The translations under genes were made by a program, and so were the position numbers. Below, one piece after another: positions 55,076 to 62,724 of a DNA stretch of 64,000 nt. Every line of letters starts with the position of its first letter. Position 1 is the stretch's first letter. Source of the stretch: Thioclava electrotropha (GTDB taxonomy: Bacteria > Pseudomonadota > Alphaproteobacteria > Rhodobacterales > Rhodobacteraceae); the NCBI RefSeq assembly GCF_002085925.2, contig NZ_CP053562.1, positions 538,001 through 602,000 of the forward strand, given 5' to 3'. Under the pieces are notes generated by a model. It searched no databases. It was not told the DNA's origin and saw nothing but the letters and a program-made list of their open reading frames with translations.

Positions 55076-56353
55076 CTATGCGGCATCGAACCGCTCCGGG
55101 CCGAGATGAGTTGACGCTTCATGGGCGGCTGATGCCTGAGCCTCCACGTCCAGCAACGGAGCGTTCCCCCGTCGATCCTCGTCCCGGGCGAGGGCCCGGG
55201 CCAGGATATTCTTCGCCGCGTTGATATCGGCATTGGTTTGCGCGCCGCAGGCGGTGCATGCGAAGAGAGCTTGGCTCTCGCGGCTCCTCGCATCCACATG
55301 GCCGCATACGGCGCAGGTCTGGCTGGTGTAAGCGGCCGGGACCTTGATCAGGATCCCTCCCGTTTCCTCGAGCTTGTAGTCGAGCATGCGCTCCAGCGCA
55401 TGCCAGCCGACGTTCAGAATCCCCCGGTTCAGCCCGGCTTTTTGCGCCACGTTACGCCCCGGCGCCTCCGCCGTGCCGCGCGCTGAACGGGTCATGGCGC
55501 CGATCTTGAGATCCTCGATCGCCACCAGCCCATGACCCCGCGCCAATCGGCGCGACAGCACATGGGCCAGGTGGGCCCGGGCCCGGGCGTCCCGCGCCCG
55601 CAGGGTGGCCAGGCGGCGGCGCGCCCGCGCATAGCGGGCCGATCCCCGCTTGCGGCGCGACAGCGTCTTCTGGGCGCGGCGGATCGCGGCCCGGCGCCGC
55701 TTCACCGTCTTCGGAAGATGGACCATCTCCCCGGTCGAAAGCGCGTAGGGCACGGCCACGCCGCGATCGATGCCCACGGCGGCGGCCGGAACCAGCCGCT
55801 CTTCGATCTCGCAGCGGGTTGCGATCGAGATCTCCCAGCCGCCGTCGGGGCGGCGCCGGAGCGTCGCGTTGCGGATCTCGACCGTGCCATCGGCCCGGGC
55901 GCGCAGCGGACGGGTGTCGCGATAGCGGATCCAGCCGATCTTCGGGATGCGGACCTCTGACCATTTTGCGTTCAATTTTCGCAGCGCGATCTCGCGGCCA
56001 ACATGGCGGAAACTGTCCGCCGCGCCCCGCTTGCGCGGGCGCGGATATCCGGCCCGCCCCTCGAAAAAATTCGCATAGGCTCGATCGAGATCGATCAGGG
56101 CCTGGTTCTGCGCAGTCTGGCTGATGGCACGGATCCAGTCGAAGTCGCTACGAAGCTCTGAAAGCTCGCGCGAAAGACCTTTCGCACCGAAATTCCTTGG
56201 ATCGCCGCCGGCAAAAGGCCGACCGCCCCATGTTCGCCGCTGCTCTAGCGCCAGATTGTAGACTAGGCGCGTGACGCCAGCCGTCTGCGCGAGCAGGACT
56301 TCCTGCTCCGGCGTCGGCTTGAGCCGGTAGACATGGCCACGGATCGTCTGCAT
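55076..56353 (-). CDS. tnpB: TnpB, RNA-guided nuclease of IS200/IS605 element
   Basis: This 425-residue TnpB is the ancestor-type relative of Cas12. An N-terminal helix-turn-helix-like segment (MQTIRGHVYRLKPTPEQEVLL) precedes the RuvC nuclease. The three catalytic acidic residues are present: Asp196 in VGIDRGVA, Glu280 in VAIEDLKIG and Asp376 in TNADINAAKN. The zinc finger has Cys347, 350, 366 and 369. Length is normal, so it appears functional. I chose the ATG giving MQTIRGH, discarding a 74-codon upstream extension that overlaps tnpA. Confidence 0.94.
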   Translation of the reverse strand: MQTIRGHVYRLKPTPEQEVLLAQTAGVTRLVYNLALEQRRTWGGRPFAGGDPRNFGAKGLSRELSELRSDFDWIRAISQTAQNQALIDLDRAYANFFEGRAGYPRPRKRGAADSFRHVGREIALRKLNAKWSEVRIPKIGWIRYRDTRPLRARADGTVEIRNATLRRRPDGGWEISIATRCEIEERLVPAAAVGIDRGVAVPYALSTGEMVHLPKTVKRRRAAIRRAQKTLSRRKRGSARYARARRRLATLRARDARARAHLAHVLSRRLARGHGLVAIEDLKIGAMTRSARGTAEAPGRNVAQKAGLNRGILNVGWHALERMLDYKLEETGGILIKVPAAYTSQTCAVCGHVDARSRESQALFACTACGAQTNADINAAKNILARALARDEDRRGNAPLLDVEAQASAAHEASTHLGPERFDAA

Positions 56354-56389
56354 AGTCAAATTATAACATTTGGTCTTAGGGTTCTCAAT

Positions 56390-56791
56390 ATGGAATATAG
56401 ATCGGGAAGACAAGTTGTTAGCTACCTTCATGTCCACTTGGTCTTTGTAACCAAGTCCCGGCGTGGTCTTCTTGACGCTGATGCTCATCAGCGTCTTAAA
56501 GGTGCCTTCGAGAAAGTCGCCGCAGGCTTCGGCGCCACTGTGGTTGAATGCGATGGCGAGGACGATCACATGCATCTGTTGCTGGAGTATCCAGCAACAG
56601 TGCCGGTTGCGAAGCTTGTCAACTCATTGAAAGGGGTCGGGTCGCGGCTATTGCTGCGCGACCGTGAAGATTTGCGGCGCCGCAGCCCGAAGGGCCTTTG
56701 GTCGCCGAGTTACTTTGCCGCCAGCTGCGGCGGGCCGCCCCTCGATGTCATCCGCGACTATGTGCGGAAACAGAGAACGCCGACGGCATAA
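56390..56791 (+). CDS. tnpA: TnpA, Y1 HUH transposase (IS200 type)
   Basis: This 133-residue single-strand transposase has the HUH metal motif His60-Met-His62 in DDHMHLLLEY and the catalytic tyrosine, probably Tyr124 in IRDYVRKQ. YLHVHLVFVTKSRRGLL at the N-terminus is typical. The length is close to family norms (about 130-155), so it seems intact. The start MEYRSGRQVV was chosen by homology. It is divergent from tnpB and points toward the element's left end. Confidence 0.92.
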   Translation: MEYRSGRQVVSYLHVHLVFVTKSRRGLLDADAHQRLKGAFEKVAAGFGATVVECDGEDDHMHLLLEYPATVPVAKLVNSLKGVGSRLLLRDREDLRRRSPKGLWSPSYFAASCGGPPLDVIRDYVRKQRTPTA

Positions 56792-56806
56792 AACTGCCTT
56801 ATCCCT

Positions 56807-56826
56807 CCCCGCCCTAAAGGACGGGG
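56807..56826 (-). repeat. IS left-end subterminal hairpin
   Basis: Arms CCCCGCCC and GGACGGGG (one mismatch) with a TAAA loop mirror the hairpin at the other end and lie 14 bp inside the boundary. TnpA would bind it to cut the left end. Confidence 0.8.
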
Positions 56827-56840
56827 TTCCCGGGCATTGG

Positions 56841-56981
56841 GTGAACCAGCTCAACGTGATGCTGATCGCGCAGCCGAAACCGGTCGCAGACGAAGCGCCG
56901 CGCCGGATCGGCTTCCGGCTCGCCCGCGCGCTGGAGGAAGAAAATGCGTCTGACAGTGCGAACCCTCAAGACGAGGCGTGA
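56841..56981 (+). pseudogene. DUF6173-family gene, 3' part beyond the IS element
   Basis: 47 codons continue the interrupted gene: VNQLNVMLIAQPKPVADEAP, then RRIGFRLARALEEENA and a short polar tail, ending in TGA. Joined to the 5' part they give an uninterrupted 164-residue protein. No start codon with a ribosome-binding site serves this piece, so it is not expected to be translated alone. Confidence 0.85.
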
Positions 56982-57042
56982 CAGCTTGTCGCGGCTCGGC
57001 TAGTTTTCCCTCTGGGAGACAGCGCAAAAGGGAGAACGCGCA

Positions 57043-57177
57043 ATGGCCGAGTATAAACCGGGCAATATGGACATTCGTGACCAGGAGAGAACATTCAGCG
57101 GTTTTGTTCGCTTCGTCACGATTTCGGTGATTGTGATCATCTGCTTTCTGGTGTTTCTCGCTCTCGTAGGCGGCTGA
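57043..57177 (+). CDS. aa3-type cytochrome c oxidase subunit IV
   Basis: This 44-residue single-helix protein is MAEYKPGNMDIRDQERTF followed by the hydrophobic stretch VRFVTISVIVIICFLVFLAL. It matches the alphaproteobacterial COX subunit IV family (as in Paracoccus), which sits at the side of the aa3 oxidase and is dispensable for activity there. GGGAGA lies eight bases before the ATG. It is easily missed because of its length. The other oxidase genes are not in the window. Confidence 0.88.
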   Translation: MAEYKPGNMDIRDQERTFSGFVRFVTISVIVIICFLVFLALVGG

Positions 57178-57229
57178 CGCGACCGGCGGCGGCTGAAAAA
57201 GACACGCTTGGGAACGGGAGATCGGGCAG

Positions 57230-57865
57230 ATGATGCGCGTGCTTCTTGTCTGCCTGATGCTGCCGCTTCTTCTGGCTGGCTGCGGGGCGGATAACATCTA
57301 TGCCTCGGATGCCGAGGTCGCCAAATATCGCTATGTTTCCGACGAGCCGCCTTCGGTCACGCTCTATACCGTGATCTCGACCAATACCGGCTCGGGCGGG
57401 CATTCGGCGCTGCTGATCAACGGGCGCGAGCGGATCATCTTCGATCCGGCAGGCACCTGGAATCATCCCTGGGCGCCCGAGCGCCACGATGTGCATTTCG
57501 GCATTACCGAGAAGATGCGGAAATTCTACATCGACTACCATGCCCGCGAGAGCTGGTATGTCCGCGCCCAGAAGCTTCCGATCACGATGGCGCAGGCCGA
57601 TCAGCTGATGGCCCGCGTGGAGCGCAACGGCTCGGTCAACAAGATGATGTGCGCGGATTCGGTATCGAGCGCGCTGCGCGACATGCCGTGGCTGCACGAC
57701 AAGGCGCCCTTCACCTTCTCGCCGCTGAAACTGTCGAAGGCGTTCGGGCAGCTGCCGGGCGTGACCGAGAAGGATCACTACGACAACGATCCCGACGACA
57801 ATTCCGGCGTGCTGATGATCCAGCAGCAGCCCTATAATCACGGGGACACCCAGTTCAGAGAGTGA
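57230..57865 (+). CDS. Lipoprotein, possible permuted NlpC/P60-type hydrolase
   Basis: This 211-residue lipoprotein has a signal with lipobox LLAGC at residues about 14-18. The mature part has a conserved-looking histidine in SGGHSALLINGRERIIFDPAG and a later cysteine in KMMCADSVSSAL. His-before-Cys in this kind of context is the order in circularly permuted papain-like (NlpC/P60 type) enzymes. That reading is inference; the family is otherwise an uncharacterised Rhodobacterales protein. GGGAG precedes the first of two tandem ATGs. Confidence 0.7.
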   Translation: MMRVLLVCLMLPLLLAGCGADNIYASDAEVAKYRYVSDEPPSVTLYTVISTNTGSGGHSALLINGRERIIFDPAGTWNHPWAPERHDVHFGITEKMRKFYIDYHARESWYVRAQKLPITMAQADQLMARVERNGSVNKMMCADSVSSALRDMPWLHDKAPFTFSPLKLSKAFGQLPGVTEKDHYDNDPDDNSGVLMIQQQPYNHGDTQFRE

Positions 57866-57873
57866 ACGGGTCT

Positions 57874-58959
57874 TCAGACATCGCCTCGCCTGCGTGACAA
57901 TGCGCGGGCGAGTGCGGGGCCCGCGACCAGCACGAGCAGGAAGCGGGCGATCTGCATCGCCATGACGAAGGGCACATCGACCTGCGTGCCCGCCGCGATG
58001 ATCGCGACCGAATCCGCCCCGCCGGGGCTGGTGGCGAGATAGGCGGTCACAGGCTCGATCCCGGCGAAATAGACCAATCCCATCGCGAAGGCCGCGCAGA
58101 GCGCGATCAGCGCGATGATCGAGCCGAGGATGCGGGGCAGCAGCCTTGCGGCATGGCGCAGCACGGCGCGGGTAAAGCGCATCCCGATCCCCCAGCCGAC
58201 GACCGCATAGCTGATCGCGAGCACGGTCTGGGGCAGGGTGATCTCCAGAAGGCCCGTGGCGCTGGCGATCAAGCCGAAGGCCATCGGCAGCAGCAGCCCG
58301 CCGCCCGGAATGCGCAGCCGCACGCCCAGAAACGCCGCCCCGATCCCGAGCGCGAGCGTCTCGACTGCGGCGACGACGTCCATCGGGTCTTGCTCGGCGA
58401 GTGCCGCGCCGACATCCCTCGCCTGCGCCACGCCGAAAATCTGCACGACAGCGGTGGCGGCGATCGCACAACAGGCGACGCGGGTATATTGCATGACGGC
58501 GACAAGACGCATGTCGGCGCCGTAGTCGTCCGACATCAGCGTCATAGCGGTCGCCGCGCCGGGGGAGGAACCCCAGATCGCCGTCGTGCCCGGCAAGCCG
58601 CCCGCCCGCGCCATCACCCAGCCGAGCGCGCTTGCGCCGAGCACGGTGGAGAGCGTCCCGGCGAGGAAGATCGGCCAGTCGCGGGCGATCTCGGGCAGGA
58701 TCGAGGCGGGAAGCTTCGAGGCGATCATCACGCCTACGACACCCTGCGCCGCGATGAAGCCCAGAGGCGGCAGCCGCACCGCCCCGCCGCTCGCGGCAAG
58801 CGCGATCGCGACCGCCATCGGCCCCAGAAGAAGCGCCGCCGAGAGATGCGCGAGACTCAGCGCGAAGGCCAGAAGCGCAGAGCCCGCGAGGAGGACGGTC
58901 CAGCGCAATGCAGGAGGCCAGCGGTCGGGGGCGTATCGGAAGGGAGGCAATGAGCGCAT
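57874..58959 (-). CDS. AbrB-family membrane protein
   Basis: This 361-residue integral membrane protein has about ten hydrophobic segments in two repeats. The two related GA/GG-rich loops are AIWGSSPGAATAMTLMSDDYGAD and YLATSPGGADSVAIIAAGTQVD, each followed by a hydrophobic segment. These match the AbrB/'ammonia monooxygenase' duplicated membrane family (YcjP-unrelated), whose transport role is unproven. It is leftward, convergent with the lipoprotein gene, and divergent from the TRAP operon. Confidence 0.83.
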   Translation of the reverse strand: MRSLPPFRYAPDRWPPALRWTVLLAGSALLAFALSLAHLSAALLLGPMAVAIALAASGGAVRLPPLGFIAAQGVVGVMIASKLPASILPEIARDWPIFLAGTLSTVLGASALGWVMARAGGLPGTTAIWGSSPGAATAMTLMSDDYGADMRLVAVMQYTRVACCAIAATAVVQIFGVAQARDVGAALAEQDPMDVVAAVETLALGIGAAFLGVRLRIPGGGLLLPMAFGLIASATGLLEITLPQTVLAISYAVVGWGIGMRFTRAVLRHAARLLPRILGSIIALIALCAAFAMGLVYFAGIEPVTAYLATSPGGADSVAIIAAGTQVDVPFVMAMQIARFLLVLVAGPALARALSRRRGDV

Positions 58960-59217
58960 AGGGGGCTTTGAAGACGGAAATCAGGTGCTTCCGAGCAGAT
59001 AGGGCTCGTTGCGTCAAGCGCCCAGCGAAATAGGGGCGGAAATTGCCCGGCATATCGGCTTTGCGCGGCGCTCGTGGCAGAACCCCGCCAGAGCCCGCGC
59101 AGAGATCTGCCAGCTTTCTTGTCGCAGCGGTGTGAGTTGAATTGATCCCTGCGCGAAACCGGGCACCCTAGAGCCAGTCCCGCTTTCAATGCGGGCAATG
59201 ACATATGGGAGGAAAGG

Positions 59218-60168
59218 ATGTTCCAGAACATCAAGCTCGGCGCGCTGATCGCCGGGGCAGTGGCGCTGAGCGCGCCCGTCGCGAAAGCCGAAAACTTCAT
59301 CAATATCCTCACCGGGGGCACCTCGGGCGTCTACTATCCGCTCGGCGTGGCGCTATCGGAAGTCTATGGCGAAACCATGCCCGACGCGCGCGTGCAGGTG
59401 CAGTCGACCAAGGCCTCGGTCGAGAACCTCAACCTGCTCCAGCAGGGCCGGGGCGAGCTGGCCTTCGCGCTGGGCGACTCGGTGAAGGATGCGTGGGAGG
59501 GCAACCCGGAGGCGGGCTTCAAGGCGCCGCTGGGCAAGCTGCGCGCCATCGCGGCGATCTACCCGAACTTCATTCAGGTCGCGGCCCTCAAGGACGCGGG
59601 TGCCACCACGATCACCGACCTCAAGGGCAAGAGCCTCTCGGTCGGCGCCGCGAAATCGGGCACCGAGCTGAACGCGCGCAAGATCTTCGACGCGGCGGGC
59701 ATGAGCTATGACGATCTGGGCAAGGTCGAGTATCTGCCGTTCTCGGAATCGGTCGAACTGATGAAGAACCGCCAGCTCGACGCGACCTTCCAGTCCTCGG
59801 GTCTCGGCAACGCGGCGCTGAAGGACCTCTCGACGACGCAGGACGTGACCTTCGTCGCGATCCCGGCCGATATCGCCGAGAAACTGGGCGCGCCCTACAA
59901 GGCGGGCGTGATCCCGGCGGGCACCTATCCGGGCCAGGACGCGGACGTGCCGACCGTGGCGATCACCAATATCCTCGTGACCCGCGAAGGCGTGTCCGAT
60001 GAGGAAGCCTACCAGATGACCAAGCAGCTCTTCGAGCATCTCGACACGCTCAAGGCGGCGCATTCGGCGGCCAATGGCATCTCGGCCGAGGCGGCGGTGC
60101 AGGGGCTTCCGATCCCGCTGCATCCGGGCGCCGAGCGTTACTACAAGGAAATCGGTATCCTGAAGTAA
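59218..60168 (+). CDS. TAXI-type TRAP transporter, solute-binding protein
   Basis: This 316-residue periplasmic binding protein has a signal peptide (about 1-23, ending AKAEN). TAXI-family stretches are FINILTGGTSGVYYPLGVAL, VQSTKASVENLNLLQQGRGELAF and GAAKSGTELNARKIFDAAG. TAXI systems take up organic acids such as glutamate or oxoglutarate in characterised cases; here the ligand is unknown. GGGAGGAAAGG precedes the ATG. It is followed by the fused permease, DUF1850 and a sensor kinase. Confidence 0.92.
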   Translation: MFQNIKLGALIAGAVALSAPVAKAENFINILTGGTSGVYYPLGVALSEVYGETMPDARVQVQSTKASVENLNLLQQGRGELAFALGDSVKDAWEGNPEAGFKAPLGKLRAIAAIYPNFIQVAALKDAGATTITDLKGKSLSVGAAKSGTELNARKIFDAAGMSYDDLGKVEYLPFSESVELMKNRQLDATFQSSGLGNAALKDLSTTQDVTFVAIPADIAEKLGAPYKAGVIPAGTYPGQDADVPTVAITNILVTREGVSDEEAYQMTKQLFEHLDTLKAAHSAANGISAEAAVQGLPIPLHPGAERYYKEIGILK

Positions 60169-60240
60169 CGCCGCGCAGACACATGGGGAGGGCGGCGCGC
60201 TCGGGCGGGTCGCCCTCGCCTTTCGAGGGAGGAGAGAGTG

Positions 60241-62322
60241 ATGGATATGGATAAGGAAGCGGCGGTCGATGCCGTGGTGCATGACCCGCTGGCAGATGGG
60301 TTCCCGCATAGCCGCGAGGGGCGCGTGCTGTTCTGGCTCGCGGTGGCCTTCTCGGTCTGGCAGATCGCCTTCGCCGCGCATGTAATCAACCCCTCGAGCC
60401 AGATTGCGCGGGCGGTCCATGTGGGCTTCCTGCTGGCGCTTGGCTTCCCGCTCCTCTCGCTTGCCAAGGGCTATGGCCCGCTCGGGCGTTCCGTCGCCTA
60501 CCTTCTGGCTGCCGGTGGCGTCGCCGTCGCCGCCTATCAATGGATCGAATACACGCCGCTCCTGCTGCGCGCGGGCGATCCGAACACGCTCGATCTCGTG
60601 GTCGGCGTGGTGCTTCTGATCACCGTCTTCACCGCTGCCTGGATGCTGATGGGCCCGGCGCTTCCGATCATCGCAGGCACGTTCTTCGCCTATGCGATGT
60701 TCGGGCAATACCTGCCCTCGCCGCTCAACCATCGCGGCTACGCGTTCGAGCAGGTGATCGAGCAGATGAGCTTCGGCACCGAAGGGATCTACGGCATCCC
60801 CACCTATGTCTCGGCGACCTATATCTTCCTTTTCATCCTCTTCGGCTCGTTCCTTGAGAAGGCCGGGATGATCAAGCTCTTCACCGATGTCTCGCTTGGC
60901 ATGGTCGGCCACAAGATGGGCGGGGCCGCGAAGGTCTCGGTGCTGTCCTCGGGGCTGATGGGCACGATCTCGGGTTCGGGCGTGGCCAATGTCGTTACCA
61001 CCGGGCAGTTCACCATCCCGCTGATGAAGCGCTTCGGCTATCGCCCGGCCTTCGCGGGGGGCGTCGAGGCGACCTCCTCGATGGGTGGACAGATCATGCC
61101 GCCGGTGATGGGGGCGGTCGCCTTCATCATGGCCGAGACGCTGGGCGTCGATTACGTCGAGGTAGTGAAAGCCGCGCTGATCCCGGCGATCCTCTATTTC
61201 GCGGGCGCCTTCTGGATGGTGCATCTGGAGGCGGGCAAGCGTGACCTGCGCGGCCTTGCCAAATCCGAGCTGCCCTCCCCGCGCAAGGCGCTGAAGGAAG
61301 GCTGGTATCTGCTGCTGCCGCTGGCGGTGCTCGTCTACCTGCTGTTCTCGGGCTACACGCCCCTGTTCGCGGGCACGGTGGGCCTGTCGCTGACGGGTCT
61401 ACTGATCCTCGGCGGCTCGGTCGCGCTGGGGCTGCCGAACCAGGTGCTGCGGATGATTTTCTGGGTGGTGATTGCGCTGGTCGCCGCCGCCTTTTTCGAG
61501 ATCGGCATCTGGGCGGTGCTGGGCGCGGTGGCCGTTCTGGTCGCGATCAACGCCTTCAACAAGGGCGGGCGCGAGACGCTGGCAATCTGCCGCGACAGCC
61601 TTGCCGATGGCGCACGCACCGCGCTGCCCGTCGGTATCGCCTGCGCGCTGGTCGGCGTGATCATCGGGGTGATGACGCTGACGGGGGCTGCCACGACCTT
61701 CGGCCAGTTCATCGTGGGCGTCGGCAAGTCGAGCCTGTTCCTGTCGCTGATCCTGACGATGATCACCTGTATCGTGCTCGGCATGGGGATCCCGACGATC
61801 CCGAACTATATCATCACCTCCTCGATCGCGGGTCCGGCGCTGCTCGATCTCGGCGTGCCGCTGATCGTGAGCCACATGTTCGTCTTCTATTTCGGCATTC
61901 TCGCGGATCTCACACCACCCGTCGCGCTTGCCTGTTTTGCCGCTGCGCCAATCGCGAAGGAAAGCGGGCTGCGTATCAGCTTCGAGGCGATCAAGGTCGC
62001 CGCCGCAGGCTTCGTCGTGCCCTTCATGGCGGTCTATACGCCCGCGCTGATGCTGCAGGATGGCGGCCCGCTCGCCGCCGAGATCGGCTACTGGCCCGCG
62101 GTCGCCTATGTCATCATCAAGGCGCTGCTGGCGCTCGCGCTCTGGGGTGTCGCGGTGATCGGTTGGCTGGGCCGTCCGCTGGCTCTTTGGGAGCGGGCAC
62201 TCGCCATGGTCGCGGGCTTCACCCTGATCGCGGCGCTGCCGCTGACCGATGAGATCGGCTTCGCGCTGGTCGCGGGCTTTGGCGCGACCCTCTGGCTGCG
62301 CCGCACGCGGGCGGCGGCATGA
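60241..62322 (+). CDS. TRAP transporter permease, fused 4TM-12TM type
   Basis: This 693-residue integral membrane protein combines the small and large TRAP permease subunits, as is standard for TAXI systems. The DctM-like motifs include SVLSSGLMGTISGSGVANV, FAGGVEATSSMGGQIMPPVM and VLGMGIPTIPNYIITSS. GAGGGAGGAGAG lies upstream; the ATG is favoured over an adjacent GTG. The stop overlaps the DUF1850 start as ATGA. A weak hairpin (GAGGGCG/CGCCCTC, 60188-60217) separates it from the binding-protein gene. Confidence 0.94.
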   Translation: MDMDKEAAVDAVVHDPLADGFPHSREGRVLFWLAVAFSVWQIAFAAHVINPSSQIARAVHVGFLLALGFPLLSLAKGYGPLGRSVAYLLAAGGVAVAAYQWIEYTPLLLRAGDPNTLDLVVGVVLLITVFTAAWMLMGPALPIIAGTFFAYAMFGQYLPSPLNHRGYAFEQVIEQMSFGTEGIYGIPTYVSATYIFLFILFGSFLEKAGMIKLFTDVSLGMVGHKMGGAAKVSVLSSGLMGTISGSGVANVVTTGQFTIPLMKRFGYRPAFAGGVEATSSMGGQIMPPVMGAVAFIMAETLGVDYVEVVKAALIPAILYFAGAFWMVHLEAGKRDLRGLAKSELPSPRKALKEGWYLLLPLAVLVYLLFSGYTPLFAGTVGLSLTGLLILGGSVALGLPNQVLRMIFWVVIALVAAAFFEIGIWAVLGAVAVLVAINAFNKGGRETLAICRDSLADGARTALPVGIACALVGVIIGVMTLTGAATTFGQFIVGVGKSSLFLSLILTMITCIVLGMGIPTIPNYIITSSIAGPALLDLGVPLIVSHMFVFYFGILADLTPPVALACFAAAPIAKESGLRISFEAIKVAAAGFVVPFMAVYTPALMLQDGGPLAAEIGYWPAVAYVIIKALLALALWGVAVIGWLGRPLALWERALAMVAGFTLIAALPLTDEIGFALVAGFGATLWLRRTRAAA

Positions 62323-62702
62323 GCGCGACCTGCCTCATGGTCGGGGCTGCGATGATCGCGCTGGCGCCCTCGGGCCAGTTTTCGCTGGAATGGACCCATT
62401 CGGTCGAGAAAGAGGGCTGGCGCGAACATTGGCAGGTGACCGACCACGACACGCTGCGCCTCGTCGGCGCGGCGGTGAAAGGATCGGGCGCGGGGATGGA
62501 GCCGGGCCCGGGCGGTCATTTCGAGGATGGCTGGTGGGTCTGGAACACGACCGGCCCCGAAGTGCCCGATCTGGAACTGGCAGCCTCGGGGGCGACGGTC
62601 TCGGGCTGGACTTTGTGCTCGGTCGATTGTCAGGTGATCGGAGCCGTGCGCGAGGCACCGATCCGGATCGCGCCTTGCCCCGCCGAGCCGGGCGACGGCT
62701 AA
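62319..62702 (+). CDS. DUF1850 protein of the TAXI TRAP operon
   Basis: This 127-residue protein of the DUF1850 family is regularly encoded beside TAXI TRAP permeases. A short hydrophobic N-terminus (ATCLMVGAAMIALAPSG) looks like a signal or anchor. The conserved segments WTHSVEKEGWREHWQV and GAGMEPGPGGHFEDGWW follow, then CSVDCQVIG. Its function is unknown; an accessory role at the periplasmic face is likely. It is coupled to the permease by a 4-bp overlap. Confidence 0.85.
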   Translation: MSATCLMVGAAMIALAPSGQFSLEWTHSVEKEGWREHWQVTDHDTLRLVGAAVKGSGAGMEPGPGGHFEDGWWVWNTTGPEVPDLELAASGATVSGWTLCSVDCQVIGAVREAPIRIAPCPAEPGDG

Positions 62703-62724
62703 GAGCGATCGAGAGGGAGGGCGC

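Larger units (their letters stand above)
55031..56840 (-). mobile_element. IS200/IS605-family insertion sequence with divergent tnpA and tnpB
   Basis: This 1,810-bp element is delimited by exact rejoining of the interrupted gene (codon 118 at 55030, codon 119 at 56841) and has no target duplication, as expected for this family. Subterminal hairpins lie near both ends. Divergent tnpA and tnpB start 36 bp apart in the middle. In the element's own orientation (minus strand) the left end is at 56840, preceded by GGTTCAC, so the target motif is probably TTCAC. The right end is at 55031 and ends GATGTTAA. Confidence 0.93.

Noticed and set aside
57137..59053. 638-codon minus-strand open frame
   Set aside because: It reads in a shifted frame over the AbrB-family gene and then antisense to the lipoprotein gene. 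The AbrB frame has clear membrane helices.
58960..59217. Sigma-54 (-24/-12) promoter upstream of the TRAP operon
   Set aside because: The best GG/GC pair has the wrong spacing (9 instead of 10 bases), and the rest of the consensus is missing. A short CCCGC/GCGGG hairpin is the only structure seen.
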